From: an uncultured Legionella sp.
GTDB taxonomy: Bacteria; Pseudomonadota; Gammaproteobacteria; Legionellales; Legionellaceae
Direction: 5' to 3'
Length of the DNA: 34,602 bases
Assembly (NCBI GenBank): GCA_903877115.1
Contig: CAIRCS010000080.1
Location: 1-34,602 of the forward strand
The notes below the pieces were generated by a model. It ran no database searches and was not told the origin of the DNA. It saw nothing but the letters and a program-made list of their open reading frames with translations. Of the stretch, positions 1 to 7,153 are shown in pieces. The first letter of the stretch is position 1. Every line of letters starts with the position of its first letter. A program made the position numbers and the translations under genes.

Positions 1-96
1 AATGCAATTAACAGCCCCAATAGGATTTTGCTTAAAACCAATCCGTCCCAGCGTGCGTGGCTTAATACTCTGTGATATTTCGAATAATTTTTTTCC

Positions 97-243
97 TTCG
101 CTAACCCCATAACACGTAAAATGTTTTTCACGCGCCTCGCCCCGCGACAAAGATTGAAGGAATGGAAAAGACAATGGAAAATAGACCTTATTCAAAAAAT
201 GAGCCCTGATTGGCAGGATTTATACCACAACATAATTCAGTGA
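97..243 (+). pseudogene. GIY-YIG nuclease C-terminal remnant
   Basis: The frame ending at the TGA at 241-243 is open back to about 97 and reads as the C-terminal end of a small GIY-YIG nuclease: LKEWKRQWKIDLIQKMSP followed by DWQDLYHNII. This matches the basic tail typical of that family (REKQLKxWKRxWKxxLIxxMNPxWxDLY). The N-terminal GIY and YIG strands and the catalytic Arg and Glu are not found upstream, where this frame has stops at 73-75 and 85-87. The REKQ segment looks shifted by one base near 145-155. It is therefore a truncated, frameshifted remnant. Recognition is by motif only. Confidence 0.5.
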
Positions 244-248
244 ATGGG

Positions 249-270
249 CCCCGCGGTCTGCGCCGCGGGG
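249..270. terminator. GC-rich hairpin, possible bidirectional terminator
   Basis: A perfect 8-base inverted repeat, CCCCGCGG / CCGCGGGG, encloses a 6-base loop (TCTGCG). It sits between the GIY-YIG remnant and the 3' end of the minus-strand histidine phosphatase. A short T run (286-290) lies 15 bases away on the plus strand, so this is not a textbook intrinsic terminator. Its position between convergent 3' ends fits a terminator or an extragenic palindrome. Confidence 0.4.
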
Positions 271-340
271 ATTCGGCGGTGGGAATTTTTCATAAAGTCG
301 AGGCTAAAGAACGTGGGAAAAATCAATTTTTCCTGTAAAC

Positions 341-994
341 TCATTCATTAGACTCAGACCGGAAATCTGCTGGTCTTTGGTTCCAAGAAATCAGAGTCCA
401 TTTATTGTGTCGATATTGCAATTGACCCAAATGCCCTGTCCCAATTTTGAGTTGCCCTTGTGCTACTTTTGCTTCGAAAGACCCAGGCACCAATTTTAAG
501 AAATAACGCAAACAACCGTTGCTGGCTACCACTAAAATATTATCTTTTTCTGCATGACATTTTACCAAATCTTCTGCAAATGCAGTCATTCTGGCAGTCA
601 CTGCTTGCTCAGTTTCAGCCCATTTGCCTAAAAGTGGCCACTGTGATTGTCGCTCCCAAGACTCATAGTCTTCATCCCCGAAACGTTGACGAACTTCTTG
701 ACCGGTCAAACCACTCCACAAACCATAATCCAACTCATTCAAACGCTCATCCACCTTTATTTGCAATGGACAATCCATCGCCAGCAAAGCATGTTGGGCC
801 GTCGCACGCATCCGTTGTAAAGGCCCAGAATATACGCCTGCTAAAGGACAGTTTTGCTGTTTTAAAGCTAACCCTATTGCTGTGGCTTGTTCAACACCAA
901 ACGGCACCAAGGGCAGATCATGCTGAATACCTACATAATAAGCCGGCTCCTGAGCATGAAAGGTATTACCATGTCTAGCTAAAATAAGGTTCAT
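341..994 (-). CDS. Histidine phosphatase family protein
   Basis: 217 aa cytoplasmic protein of the histidine phosphatase (phosphoglycerate mutase-like) superfamily. The signature ARHGNT lies at residues 6-11 (catalytic His8), the second Arg is in the GPLQRMRATA segment, and the acidic NELDYGLWSG segment follows. The second catalytic position, usually the His of a SHGG-type motif, reads VVASNGCLRYF here, with Asn in place of His. Activity may therefore be altered or use another residue. It is the last gene of the SDR-OPT-kdsB operon; its ATG overlaps the kdsB stop by four bases (ATGA, 991-994), which implies translational coupling. Substrate cannot be read from the sequence. A Kdo or sugar-phosphate role is only suggested by the neighbour. 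Confidence 0.88.
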   Translation of the reverse strand: MNLILARHGNTFHAQEPAYYVGIQHDLPLVPFGVEQATAIGLALKQQNCPLAGVYSGPLQRMRATAQHALLAMDCPLQIKVDERLNELDYGLWSGLTGQEVRQRFGDEDYESWERQSQWPLLGKWAETEQAVTARMTAFAEDLVKCHAEKDNILVVASNGCLRYFLKLVPGSFEAKVAQGQLKIGTGHLGQLQYRHNKWTLISWNQRPADFRSESNE

Positions 995-1791
995 GATTTC
1001 TCCAAAGCAAGCAGCTCACCTTCTTTGGCAATAACAGTTTCTACATAATCAATATCTGCTTGACTATCAATGGCGCAATGGCTGCGTCCTCGATAATCCA
1101 CTTGAACGACTTTAATCGGAATGCCATGTTCCAAAGCCCGCAACTGCTCAAGTCCTTCTAATAGTTCTAATTCCGTTGCAGGCAAGGCCAAATATTGCTT
1201 CAAAGTTGTATAACGGTAGACATACAAACCGATATGGCGAAATACAGGCAACAGCCCGTTCTCAGGAATTTGGCGCACAAATGGAATCATGTTCTTAGAA
1301 AAATACAACGCATTCTGCTTTTTATCAAAAACCACAGTCGTACCGCCCACCGCGCCATTTTGCTTTGATTGACGCATTTGTTGATAGTGTTCCAGCGTCA
1401 TGCGTACTGCCGTGGTGGCAAATTCAACTGAGGGATCAGCATGCATATAATCGATCAGAGCTTGAATAACCCAAGGAGGGGTTAACACAGCGTCGCCTTG
1501 CAAATTTAAAACAATCTCGGGCGTTTTGGGCAAGCTAGAAGCCGCGTGATAAGCGCGTTCTGTCCCATTAGGAATATCTTTGGGCGTCATAATCACTTGT
1601 GCCCCAAAGCTTTCGGCATGCGCTTTAATCCGTTCATCATCCGTGGCGATATATACGCCATCTATTTTCTGAACTGCCATGGCAATCGACCAAATGCGAT
1701 GTAATAAGGTTTTACCCGCAATCATGGCCAATGGTTTTCCGGGTAATCGGGTTGATCCATATCTAGCTGGGATAACGATAATAGCACTCAT
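991..1791 (-). CDS. kdsB: 3-deoxy-manno-octulosonate cytidylyltransferase
   Basis: KdsB activates Kdo as CMP-Kdo for the inner core of lipopolysaccharide in the cytoplasm. The N-terminus IIVIPARYGSTRLPGKPL is the diagnostic nucleotide-binding loop, followed by TDDERI, NGTERA and NLQGDAVLTPP, all typical of the family. The start chosen at 1791 gives 266 aa, close to the usual 250-260. A longer frame to 1881 adds 30 residues that lack homology-like character and overlap the upstream gene. The ATG at 1791 has a good Shine-Dalgarno (GGAGAGGT) and overlaps the stop of the OPT transporter (ATGA). The downstream phosphatase is coupled in the same way. Confidence 0.96.
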   Translation of the reverse strand: MSAIIVIPARYGSTRLPGKPLAMIAGKTLLHRIWSIAMAVQKIDGVYIATDDERIKAHAESFGAQVIMTPKDIPNGTERAYHAASSLPKTPEIVLNLQGDAVLTPPWVIQALIDYMHADPSVEFATTAVRMTLEHYQQMRQSKQNGAVGGTTVVFDKKQNALYFSKNMIPFVRQIPENGLLPVFRHIGLYVYRYTTLKQYLALPATELELLEGLEQLRALEHGIPIKVVQVDYRGRSHCAIDSQADIDYVETVIAKEGELLALEKS

Positions 1792-3770
1792 ATTGCTGAC
1801 CTCTCCACTCGACGCACGATCCAAATTGCCAATCCAATCATGACTCCTAAACTCAGAATAACACCCATATGCTGTTCCCACGGCTCACTAACTATCCGCC
1901 AAGCTTCAGCACTATGTTGTAACGAAAACGGAATAGCCAGGAACACATCCATCAACGCTGAGCCTGCTACCAACCCGCATGCAATACGTGTCCCAATCTG
2001 CTTACGCAACAAACTCAGGGGTGCGGGTAAAGCCTTACGTTCCAAACGTTGCTCTGCTAATTTGGCAATAATGCCCCCTACTAACAGCGCCAATGAAGAC
2101 GTCACCGGTAAATACATGCCAATTGCAACACCCAATAAAGACAAATGAAACCAACGTTCCAGACGAAGAACTCGTCTCAAGAGCACCAACACTCCAATCA
2201 CGGCAGCACCAGCATTCATCACCGTCCAAGGTAATCCATGTGAAAACACTGCACCCGTAATAGCAGCCAACATGGCTGCAGTGGGTGCGGGCAATGATTT
2301 GCTGATATCCATCCCTGGATGCGGCATAACACCCGCAATCCCGTACACATCAAACATCATTTGCATCACAGGAGGAATCACTAATGCCGAAATAACCACA
2401 CCAAACAACAACATGAACTGCTGCTTCCACGGCGTAGCGCCAACCAATTGCCCTACTTTCAAATCTTGACTATTGTCGTTGGCAATCGCTGCAATCCCAG
2501 TCACGACGGAAGCAATCACAATCACCACTGCTTGCGCTGCCGCGATTTGATCAGGGCTCAAGGGTAAGGGTAAGACAGATGACATTAATGACAACAACAT
2601 CCAAGCAGCAAATAAAATCCCAGCAATCACAATAGAACTGCCTGGACTTGCTGTAACACCCACCATTCCAGAAAAATACGCGGTGATTACTGAGAAAATA
2701 AACCCAGCAAGCATAATATACAAAATTACAACAGCAATAATCCCTATCCCAGCTGAACCATCAAACCCCATCTGACTAATTGGCAGCACCGTTTTGAGTA
2801 AATAAACCAGTACCAAAAGCATCAGAATAATCCCTACGACTATAACCGAAAAAGGCAAATCGCGATCCGTACGTGCTTGAGATGTTTTTTGATGGGTACG
2901 CAAAGAAGAGCGTATACTCCGAAATAAAGGTTTGAGTAACGTGATGAGCGTCCAAATACCGGCACACAACATAGCACCAACTCCAAAATAACGTAATTCC
3001 TGATTCCACAAAGCCAGTCCAGCCGCCGTAGCAGAAGGCGCGTCTGCCAAAAATTGCGGGTAGAACGATGACAGCGTAGGCAAAGCACCCAGCCAAGCAA
3101 TCACAGCACCTAGGCCAATACTACAAGCCATATCAAATCCCACCAAATAGCCAGCACCCAGCATCGTGGCAGAAAAACCTAGTCCTACACACATAATATG
3201 ACGTTTGATGCTAAACCACCAAGTCCAACCACTGGACAAACACTTTAAACCGGTTTGGGCTAATTCTAATCCTGCTCCTATCAAACTTCCCCAAACGATA
3301 TCGCGCAAACCTGCTTGCTCATCCTTTGAATTCAAAACAGCAGCAATAGCTCTCCCTTCTGGAAAAGCCAAATTGGGATCGTTGACCAAAATTCTTCGCA
3401 AAGGCACCGAAAATAACACACCTAATACGCCGCCAGATATAGCAATCAACACATTCGTAAGATAATCAAAATGATGCCAGTACCCGATAATAATCAGAGC
3501 TGGGATGGTATACACAATCCCCCCCGCAACAGCTTCTCCTGCTGATGCCGCTGTTTGAACTGCGTTGTGCTCCAACACAGTCGCATTTTTAAATAGACGC
3601 AATACCCCCATAGAAATAATCGCTGCGGGAATAGATGCTGACGCCAAGATTCCTAATTTTAATGCCAAATAAGCATTTGACATGGCCAACAACATTGCTA
3701 ATACCATGCTCAAACCCATGCAACGCCAGGTCAATTCAGGAACAGAACGTGCATGCTTTTTTTTCATCAT
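1788..3770 (-). CDS. OPT family oligopeptide/metallophore transporter
   Basis: 660 aa polytopic inner-membrane protein of the OPT (oligopeptide transporter) superfamily, prokaryotic branch. Supporting motifs are the PELTWR N-terminus, NAYLALKLGILASASIPAA (TM1-2), and NAVQTAASAGEAVAGGI near residues 70-85, a hallmark of the family. There are about 14-16 hydrophobic segments. Bacterial members are proposed to import oligopeptides or metal chelates; the substrate here is unknown. The start has two adjacent ATGs preceded by GAAGGA. It lies 54 bases after the SDR gene and its stop overlaps kdsB, so it is in the same operon. Confidence 0.92.
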   Translation of the reverse strand: MMKKKHARSVPELTWRCMGLSMVLAMLLAMSNAYLALKLGILASASIPAAIISMGVLRLFKNATVLEHNAVQTAASAGEAVAGGIVYTIPALIIIGYWHHFDYLTNVLIAISGGVLGVLFSVPLRRILVNDPNLAFPEGRAIAAVLNSKDEQAGLRDIVWGSLIGAGLELAQTGLKCLSSGWTWWFSIKRHIMCVGLGFSATMLGAGYLVGFDMACSIGLGAVIAWLGALPTLSSFYPQFLADAPSATAAGLALWNQELRYFGVGAMLCAGIWTLITLLKPLFRSIRSSLRTHQKTSQARTDRDLPFSVIVVGIILMLLVLVYLLKTVLPISQMGFDGSAGIGIIAVVILYIMLAGFIFSVITAYFSGMVGVTASPGSSIVIAGILFAAWMLLSLMSSVLPLPLSPDQIAAAQAVVIVIASVVTGIAAIANDNSQDLKVGQLVGATPWKQQFMLLFGVVISALVIPPVMQMMFDVYGIAGVMPHPGMDISKSLPAPTAAMLAAITGAVFSHGLPWTVMNAGAAVIGVLVLLRRVLRLERWFHLSLLGVAIGMYLPVTSSLALLVGGIIAKLAEQRLERKALPAPLSLLRKQIGTRIACGLVAGSALMDVFLAIPFSLQHSAEAWRIVSEPWEQHMGVILSLGVMIGLAIWIVRRVERSAI

Positions 3771-3824
3771 CTGTCATATCCTTCGTTTTTTTTATTCAAG
3801 ATGCGCCAAATATGACGTTTCTCT

Positions 3825-4583
3825 TTAATCTATTGTTGGCACCACATTCGGGGATCGTAACCACAGTGAATGATGACTGGTATCATAGATATCCCATTCT
3901 CGCGCAGCATACTGCTCCGAAGAAACATCCAACAATAACCAGGCAAGAAAAGCTCCAACTGTTTCCGTACTTAAAAGTTCACCAGATTTTTTGAGTTGAC
4001 AAAAAAATTCGTGTTTTTCAGGATCCATATAATCTGCATGCCGAATTGTGGCTTGCATAGCTGTGTCTACAATACCCGGCATCACCGACGCCATCAATAA
4101 CAACGGGTCGTCCAACTGCCAGCAACGGGTTAACATGGCTAAAGCCGCTTTTGACGTACAATACGCACCCCAACCTTTAATCGGAAAATAGGCTGCGCCA
4201 GAACCAACATGTAACACTCGCGCGTTTGTTAATTGAGGAAGCAAGGTTTGAGTCAAAAAAATTGGCGCTTCTACATTGGTGGCCATACACGCCCGCCATT
4301 CGGTCTCTTGGATTTGAGCCATAGGAAGAATCGGATCAATAATGCCAGCATTATGAATCAAACCTAATATTTGAGACTGCGTAGCCAATTTATCCGCAAT
4401 CTTCGCCCTGCCAGAAGCGAGGCTCACATCCGCGCAACAATATTCAATTAAAGACGACTGTTGTGCCGTATTGCGCAATGATTCCTCATGTCTTCCCACA
4501 ATGAAAACTGCCTGCTGGCGCTTCACCAATTCCAAAGCCAAAGCCCGCCCCAGACCACTTCCCCCACCCGTAATCACGAACAT
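3825..4583 (-). CDS. SDR family NAD(P)-dependent oxidoreductase
   Basis: Short-chain dehydrogenase/reductase with a Rossmann fold. It shows the dinucleotide-binding TGGGSGLG at the very N-terminus, HNAG in strand 4, the catalytic Ser in VGSGAAYF, and YCTSK as the YxxxK catalytic pair. The start at 4583 (252 aa, MFVITGGGSGLG) places the binding motif where the family has it. The frame is open to an ATG at 4628, which would add 15 residues but lacks a Shine-Dalgarno. The substrate is unknown. It is the first gene of the operon with the OPT transporter, kdsB and the phosphatase, and it is divergent from the DotI-like gene with only a short gap between. Confidence 0.88.
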   Translation of the reverse strand: MFVITGGGSGLGRALALELVKRQQAVFIVGRHEESLRNTAQQSSLIEYCCADVSLASGRAKIADKLATQSQILGLIHNAGIIDPILPMAQIQETEWRACMATNVEAPIFLTQTLLPQLTNARVLHVGSGAAYFPIKGWGAYCTSKAALAMLTRCWQLDDPLLLMASVMPGIVDTAMQATIRHADYMDPEKHEFFCQLKKSGELLSTETVGAFLAWLLLDVSSEQYAAREWDIYDTSHHSLWLRSPNVVPTID

Positions 4584-4667
4584 GCAACCACTCACGCATC
4601 TTAATATTGTGTGCATCATATCAAACATGCTAGGCTAAAGGGAATCAGTTCTTAGTGGGATTGTTTT

Positions 4668-5411
4668 GTGAAAAAAATACTTCATATTAGTTATATCTCC
4701 TGCTTTATTCTTGCAAGTAATATAAGCACCGCGAACACCGATGCAACGCAGAATGGCACATCCACTCAACCAGTAGACCTCATCGTGGTTGAGCATGATG
4801 GCAACGCGCCTCTACCTAAGAAAAAACTTCAAAAATTAAATGCTACTCAGACAACTAACACTGCAGCCGCGTCACAACCTGCTGCGCCTGCAACTGCGGC
4901 GGTACAACCTGCTGCTCCTGCAACTGTGGCTGTGCAACCTGCTGTTGCAGTGATTCCTAAACAAAGTGGCCCTATTGATTGTTCATATCAGTTACCACAA
5001 ACACCGGTTTCTGAAAATGAATTGTCACTTTGGGCGCAATATGCTGCACTCAAATCTTTTGAATATAGTTTCGATAAGCTAGACGATCAATTACAAAAAC
5101 TTAAATATTGTTTTACAGATCAAGGTTGGACTGGATTTCATGATGCATTGCAACAATCTGGTAATTTGTCTGTCATCAAAAGCCAACAATTGACAGTAAG
5201 CAGTCAAATATCGAGTGATCCGGTGATTAATAGGATCAAAGAAAATCAATGGAGTATCAGCTTGCCGCTATCAGTGGTATATCAAAATACTCAAGAAAAA
5301 TTCACTCAATCGTTGTCAGTCACTTTATTTGTCACAAAAAAAACACCGACCGAGCTGGGAATCATGCAATTAATTGCTACGGTGAAACCTGAAACGACTT
5401 CAGCAAGTTAG
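4668..5411 (+). CDS. Secreted DotI/IcmL-family protein
   Basis: 247 aa. Residues 1-22 form a Sec signal peptide (KKILHISYISCFILASNISTA). A low-complexity linker at about 65-97 carries Pro/Ala repeats of the type QPAAPATxAV. The C-terminal domain (about 110-240) has the pattern of the DotI/IcmL family of type IVB secretion systems: LWAQYAALKSFEYSFDKL, FTDQGWTGFHDALQQSGNL, SISLPLSVVYQ, LGIMQLIATV. True DotI/IcmL is a bitopic inner-membrane core protein; this one has a cleavable-type signal and no retained anchor, so it resembles the stand-alone IcmL-like paralogs of Legionellales. It is not next to other dot/icm genes. Its 3' end overlaps the convergent minus-strand gene by 35 bases. Function is inferred from the domain only. 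Confidence 0.8.
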   Translation: MKKILHISYISCFILASNISTANTDATQNGTSTQPVDLIVVEHDGNAPLPKKKLQKLNATQTTNTAAASQPAAPATAAVQPAAPATVAVQPAVAVIPKQSGPIDCSYQLPQTPVSENELSLWAQYAALKSFEYSFDKLDDQLQKLKYCFTDQGWTGFHDALQQSGNLSVIKSQQLTVSSQISSDPVINRIKENQWSISLPLSVVYQNTQEKFTQSLSVTLFVTKKTPTELGIMQLIATVKPETTSAS

Positions 5412-6192
5412 GATCCAACAAACCAGATTCGCTGATGTGGAACTGATGAGCTAACGTTCTTAGTTCCACATCTGGTGCAAAAAATGTCCCTAAACGCGAC
5501 ATAGTCGTTACTTTTTTCTTATTCTCTACGGTATTAGAAGCAGTTGGCAAATTACTGTTCGCAATGACATATTTCATTTCCTTTATATCCTCTGCGGATG
5601 GAGTAGGATTCATCAGCCCAAAATAGATATCTTTATAAGAATTAGTAGTGTTGCTTCTATAATTCATATATTCAGACCAGAATGAAGCATCCCTTTTTGT
5701 TTCAGCAATTCTAGTTTGACATTGTTGCGTCAAGACTAAGAATTGTGAAGTGCTTACCCCGAATTTCTGGGCTTGGGTGATGGAAAATTCGCGTATTTCA
5801 GTAGGGTTTTTTGCAAGACTATACCCATCTGCATTGGTGTGGCCATAATAGTATTTGTAATACGCGCGCAAAGATTGTTTGGCGATGAGCGTGGCGAAAA
5901 AAGCAATTGCTACGGCTGAAAAATAAACCACCTCAAATGCGACTGGCACCAAAATGGGTAGAAGCGACACGCAACAACTCCCCAGAAATATCCCCCAAAA
6001 CAAGGAAAGCTTATGGGTTGAATGAGAGAAATAAGCACCCGCCATAGCACCCATAGAAATCATAAACGGAGAACAACCAGTCAGCACAATATAATTCGTG
6101 AAAAAACCCACGACCGCAGGAGTATGCAACAAACCAAAATAACCCAATCCAGCGCCCGAAACTAAGGCTAGAGCCACTACCGCCAGGATCAC
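5377..6192 (-). CDS. Membrane protein of unknown function
   Basis: 271 aa, not recognised. Residues 1-110 hold about four hydrophobic helices (AVVALALVSGAGLGYFGLL; FFTNYIVLTGCSPFMISMG; LFWGIFLGSCCVSLLPILV; VVYFSAVAIAFFATLIA). The rest is a soluble, probably cytoplasmic tail of mixed charge ending in an LLDPNLLKSF segment. The start is a GTG that overlaps the stop of the 92-aa gene (GTGA), so the two are translationally coupled. It is the last gene of the ettA-transpeptidase operon. A link to envelope work is suggested only by the company it keeps. Confidence 0.72.
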   Translation of the reverse strand: MILAVVALALVSGAGLGYFGLLHTPAVVGFFTNYIVLTGCSPFMISMGAMAGAYFSHSTHKLSLFWGIFLGSCCVSLLPILVPVAFEVVYFSAVAIAFFATLIAKQSLRAYYKYYYGHTNADGYSLAKNPTEIREFSITQAQKFGVSTSQFLVLTQQCQTRIAETKRDASFWSEYMNYRSNTTNSYKDIYFGLMNPTPSAEDIKEMKYVIANSNLPTASNTVENKKKVTTMSRLGTFFAPDVELRTLAHQFHISESGLLDPNLLKSFQVSP

Positions 6193-6467
6193 AATAGATT
6201 TGAGTTTTTGCGTCCATTAGCCAAATGATTGAAGGCACGCAGTGCACTCATAATTGGAGTTAAAGCCACATTATCGAGTACAAATGCAGCTAAGAGCCAT
6301 GCAATGACTACAAAGTTTACAATCTGAAACCAACCCAAAGCAATCAAAAAAACCGCCATGGCCATCGTAAGAAAAGGCCTGGTTTGGTGAGAAAACTGTT
6401 TATAGCCTTCCGTTGGAAATCTTTTCAGAATTTTTTTTACATGCTGCTCTTTTGTACTCGCTAGCAT
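6189..6467 (-). CDS. Small membrane protein of unknown function
   Basis: 92 aa with a basic N-terminus (KEQHVKKILKRF) and one or two hydrophobic helices at about 33-68 (FLTMAMAVFLIALGWFQIVN; FVVIAWLLAAFVLDNVAL). No family is recognised. Its ATG shares a base with the transpeptidase stop (TGATG, 6465-6469) and its TGA overlaps the GTG of the next gene. It sits in the middle of a four-gene string with no gaps. It and the 271-aa product could form one complex, or be halves of an ancestral single gene. Confidence 0.7.
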   Translation of the reverse strand: MLASTKEQHVKKILKRFPTEGYKQFSHQTRPFLTMAMAVFLIALGWFQIVNFVVIAWLLAAFVLDNVALTPIMSALRAFNHLANGRKNSNLL

Positions 6468-7153
6468 CAGGCGTAACCTCGCCCTCTAGGACGTAGTCTA
6501 AGACTCGACACACGGAGTGGTTGTTGTTTTTTGGGTTCGACACGCGGTGTTTTGGGCTGCAACCAATGCCCATCTCCGTTTTCATCCTCATAAGACAATA
6601 CAATCACTTGGGTGCCTAGCGTAATAAATTGTTCATTCAACCATTTGGCTGCAGAGGGTAGCACGCGAATACAGCCATGACTCGCATTGTACTGCGGCAC
6701 TTCATAACCCGCATGAATGGTATAACCTTGGAAAAAATACATGCAATAAGGCATTTTAGTGCCACCATGGGTCTCAACTGGATACTCACCTGACTTACAA
6801 TTGATACCACGCTTGTTATACACTCTGAAGGTACCCGTTACGGTACGACAGGTTCCCCCCTCTTCACACCAATCCTTTCCTCCCGATGCACTCCCGGTCA
6901 TAATACGATTCCCGTATACATCATAAGCAGCCCAAGCAGCTTCTTTGGGATCAAACACAAACGTTTTATGCCCAAGAGTACGAATTTGTTTGGGAAAATA
7001 AGATCGACCGCGTTTATCTAAGGTATAGTATTTGCTGTGATGCACCACCCCCATATCATCGGTAATATAGGTTGATTCATCATATTGCACGCATCCTACA
7101 AGCGCAGTAGTCATGGCAAGCAACAACAGACAATATTTTTTTAGCATTCTCAT
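6467..7153 (-). CDS. EnhA-like L,D-transpeptidase lipoprotein (YkuD domain)
   Basis: 228 aa. The N-terminus is a lipoprotein signal with lipobox LVGC (Cys21). The YkuD catalytic domain carries the active-site motif SHGCIRV at 158-164 (Cys161) and upstream YTIHAG with the conserved His. The segments SASGGKDWC and MPYCMYF resemble the Legionella EnhA (enhanced entry) group. The family makes 3-3 peptidoglycan crosslinks or attaches proteins to peptidoglycan in the periplasm. The first ATG overlaps the ettA stop (ATGA, 7150-7153); a second ATG two codons later is also possible. The C-terminus is basic (RLRPRGRG). The assignment to L,D-transpeptidase is firm; the EnhA subgroup is by resemblance. 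Confidence 0.9.
   Translation of the reverse strand: MRMLKKYCLLLLAMTTALVGCVQYDESTYITDDMGVVHHSKYYTLDKRGRSYFPKQIRTLGHKTFVFDPKEAAWAAYDVYGNRIMTGSASGGKDWCEEGGTCRTVTGTFRVYNKRGINCKSGEYPVETHGGTKMPYCMYFFQGYTIHAGYEVPQYNASHGCIRVLPSAAKWLNEQFITLGTQVIVLSYEDENGDGHWLQPKTPRVEPKKQQPLRVSSLRLRPRGRGYA

Noticed and set aside
460..978. 172-codon plus-strand frame
   Set aside because: It lies opposite the histidine phosphatase gene, has no ribosome binding site or recognisable domain, and is a shadow of the real minus-strand gene.
1792..1881. Longer N-terminus for kdsB
   Set aside because: The added 30 residues are not family-like and overlap the OPT gene deeply; the ATG at 1791 has a strong ribosome binding site and the right length.
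6189..6192. Frameshift joining the 92- and 271-aa genes
   Set aside because: The GTGA overlap is a normal coupling arrangement, and the frame of the larger gene has a stop just upstream; without homologs a frameshift cannot be claimed.
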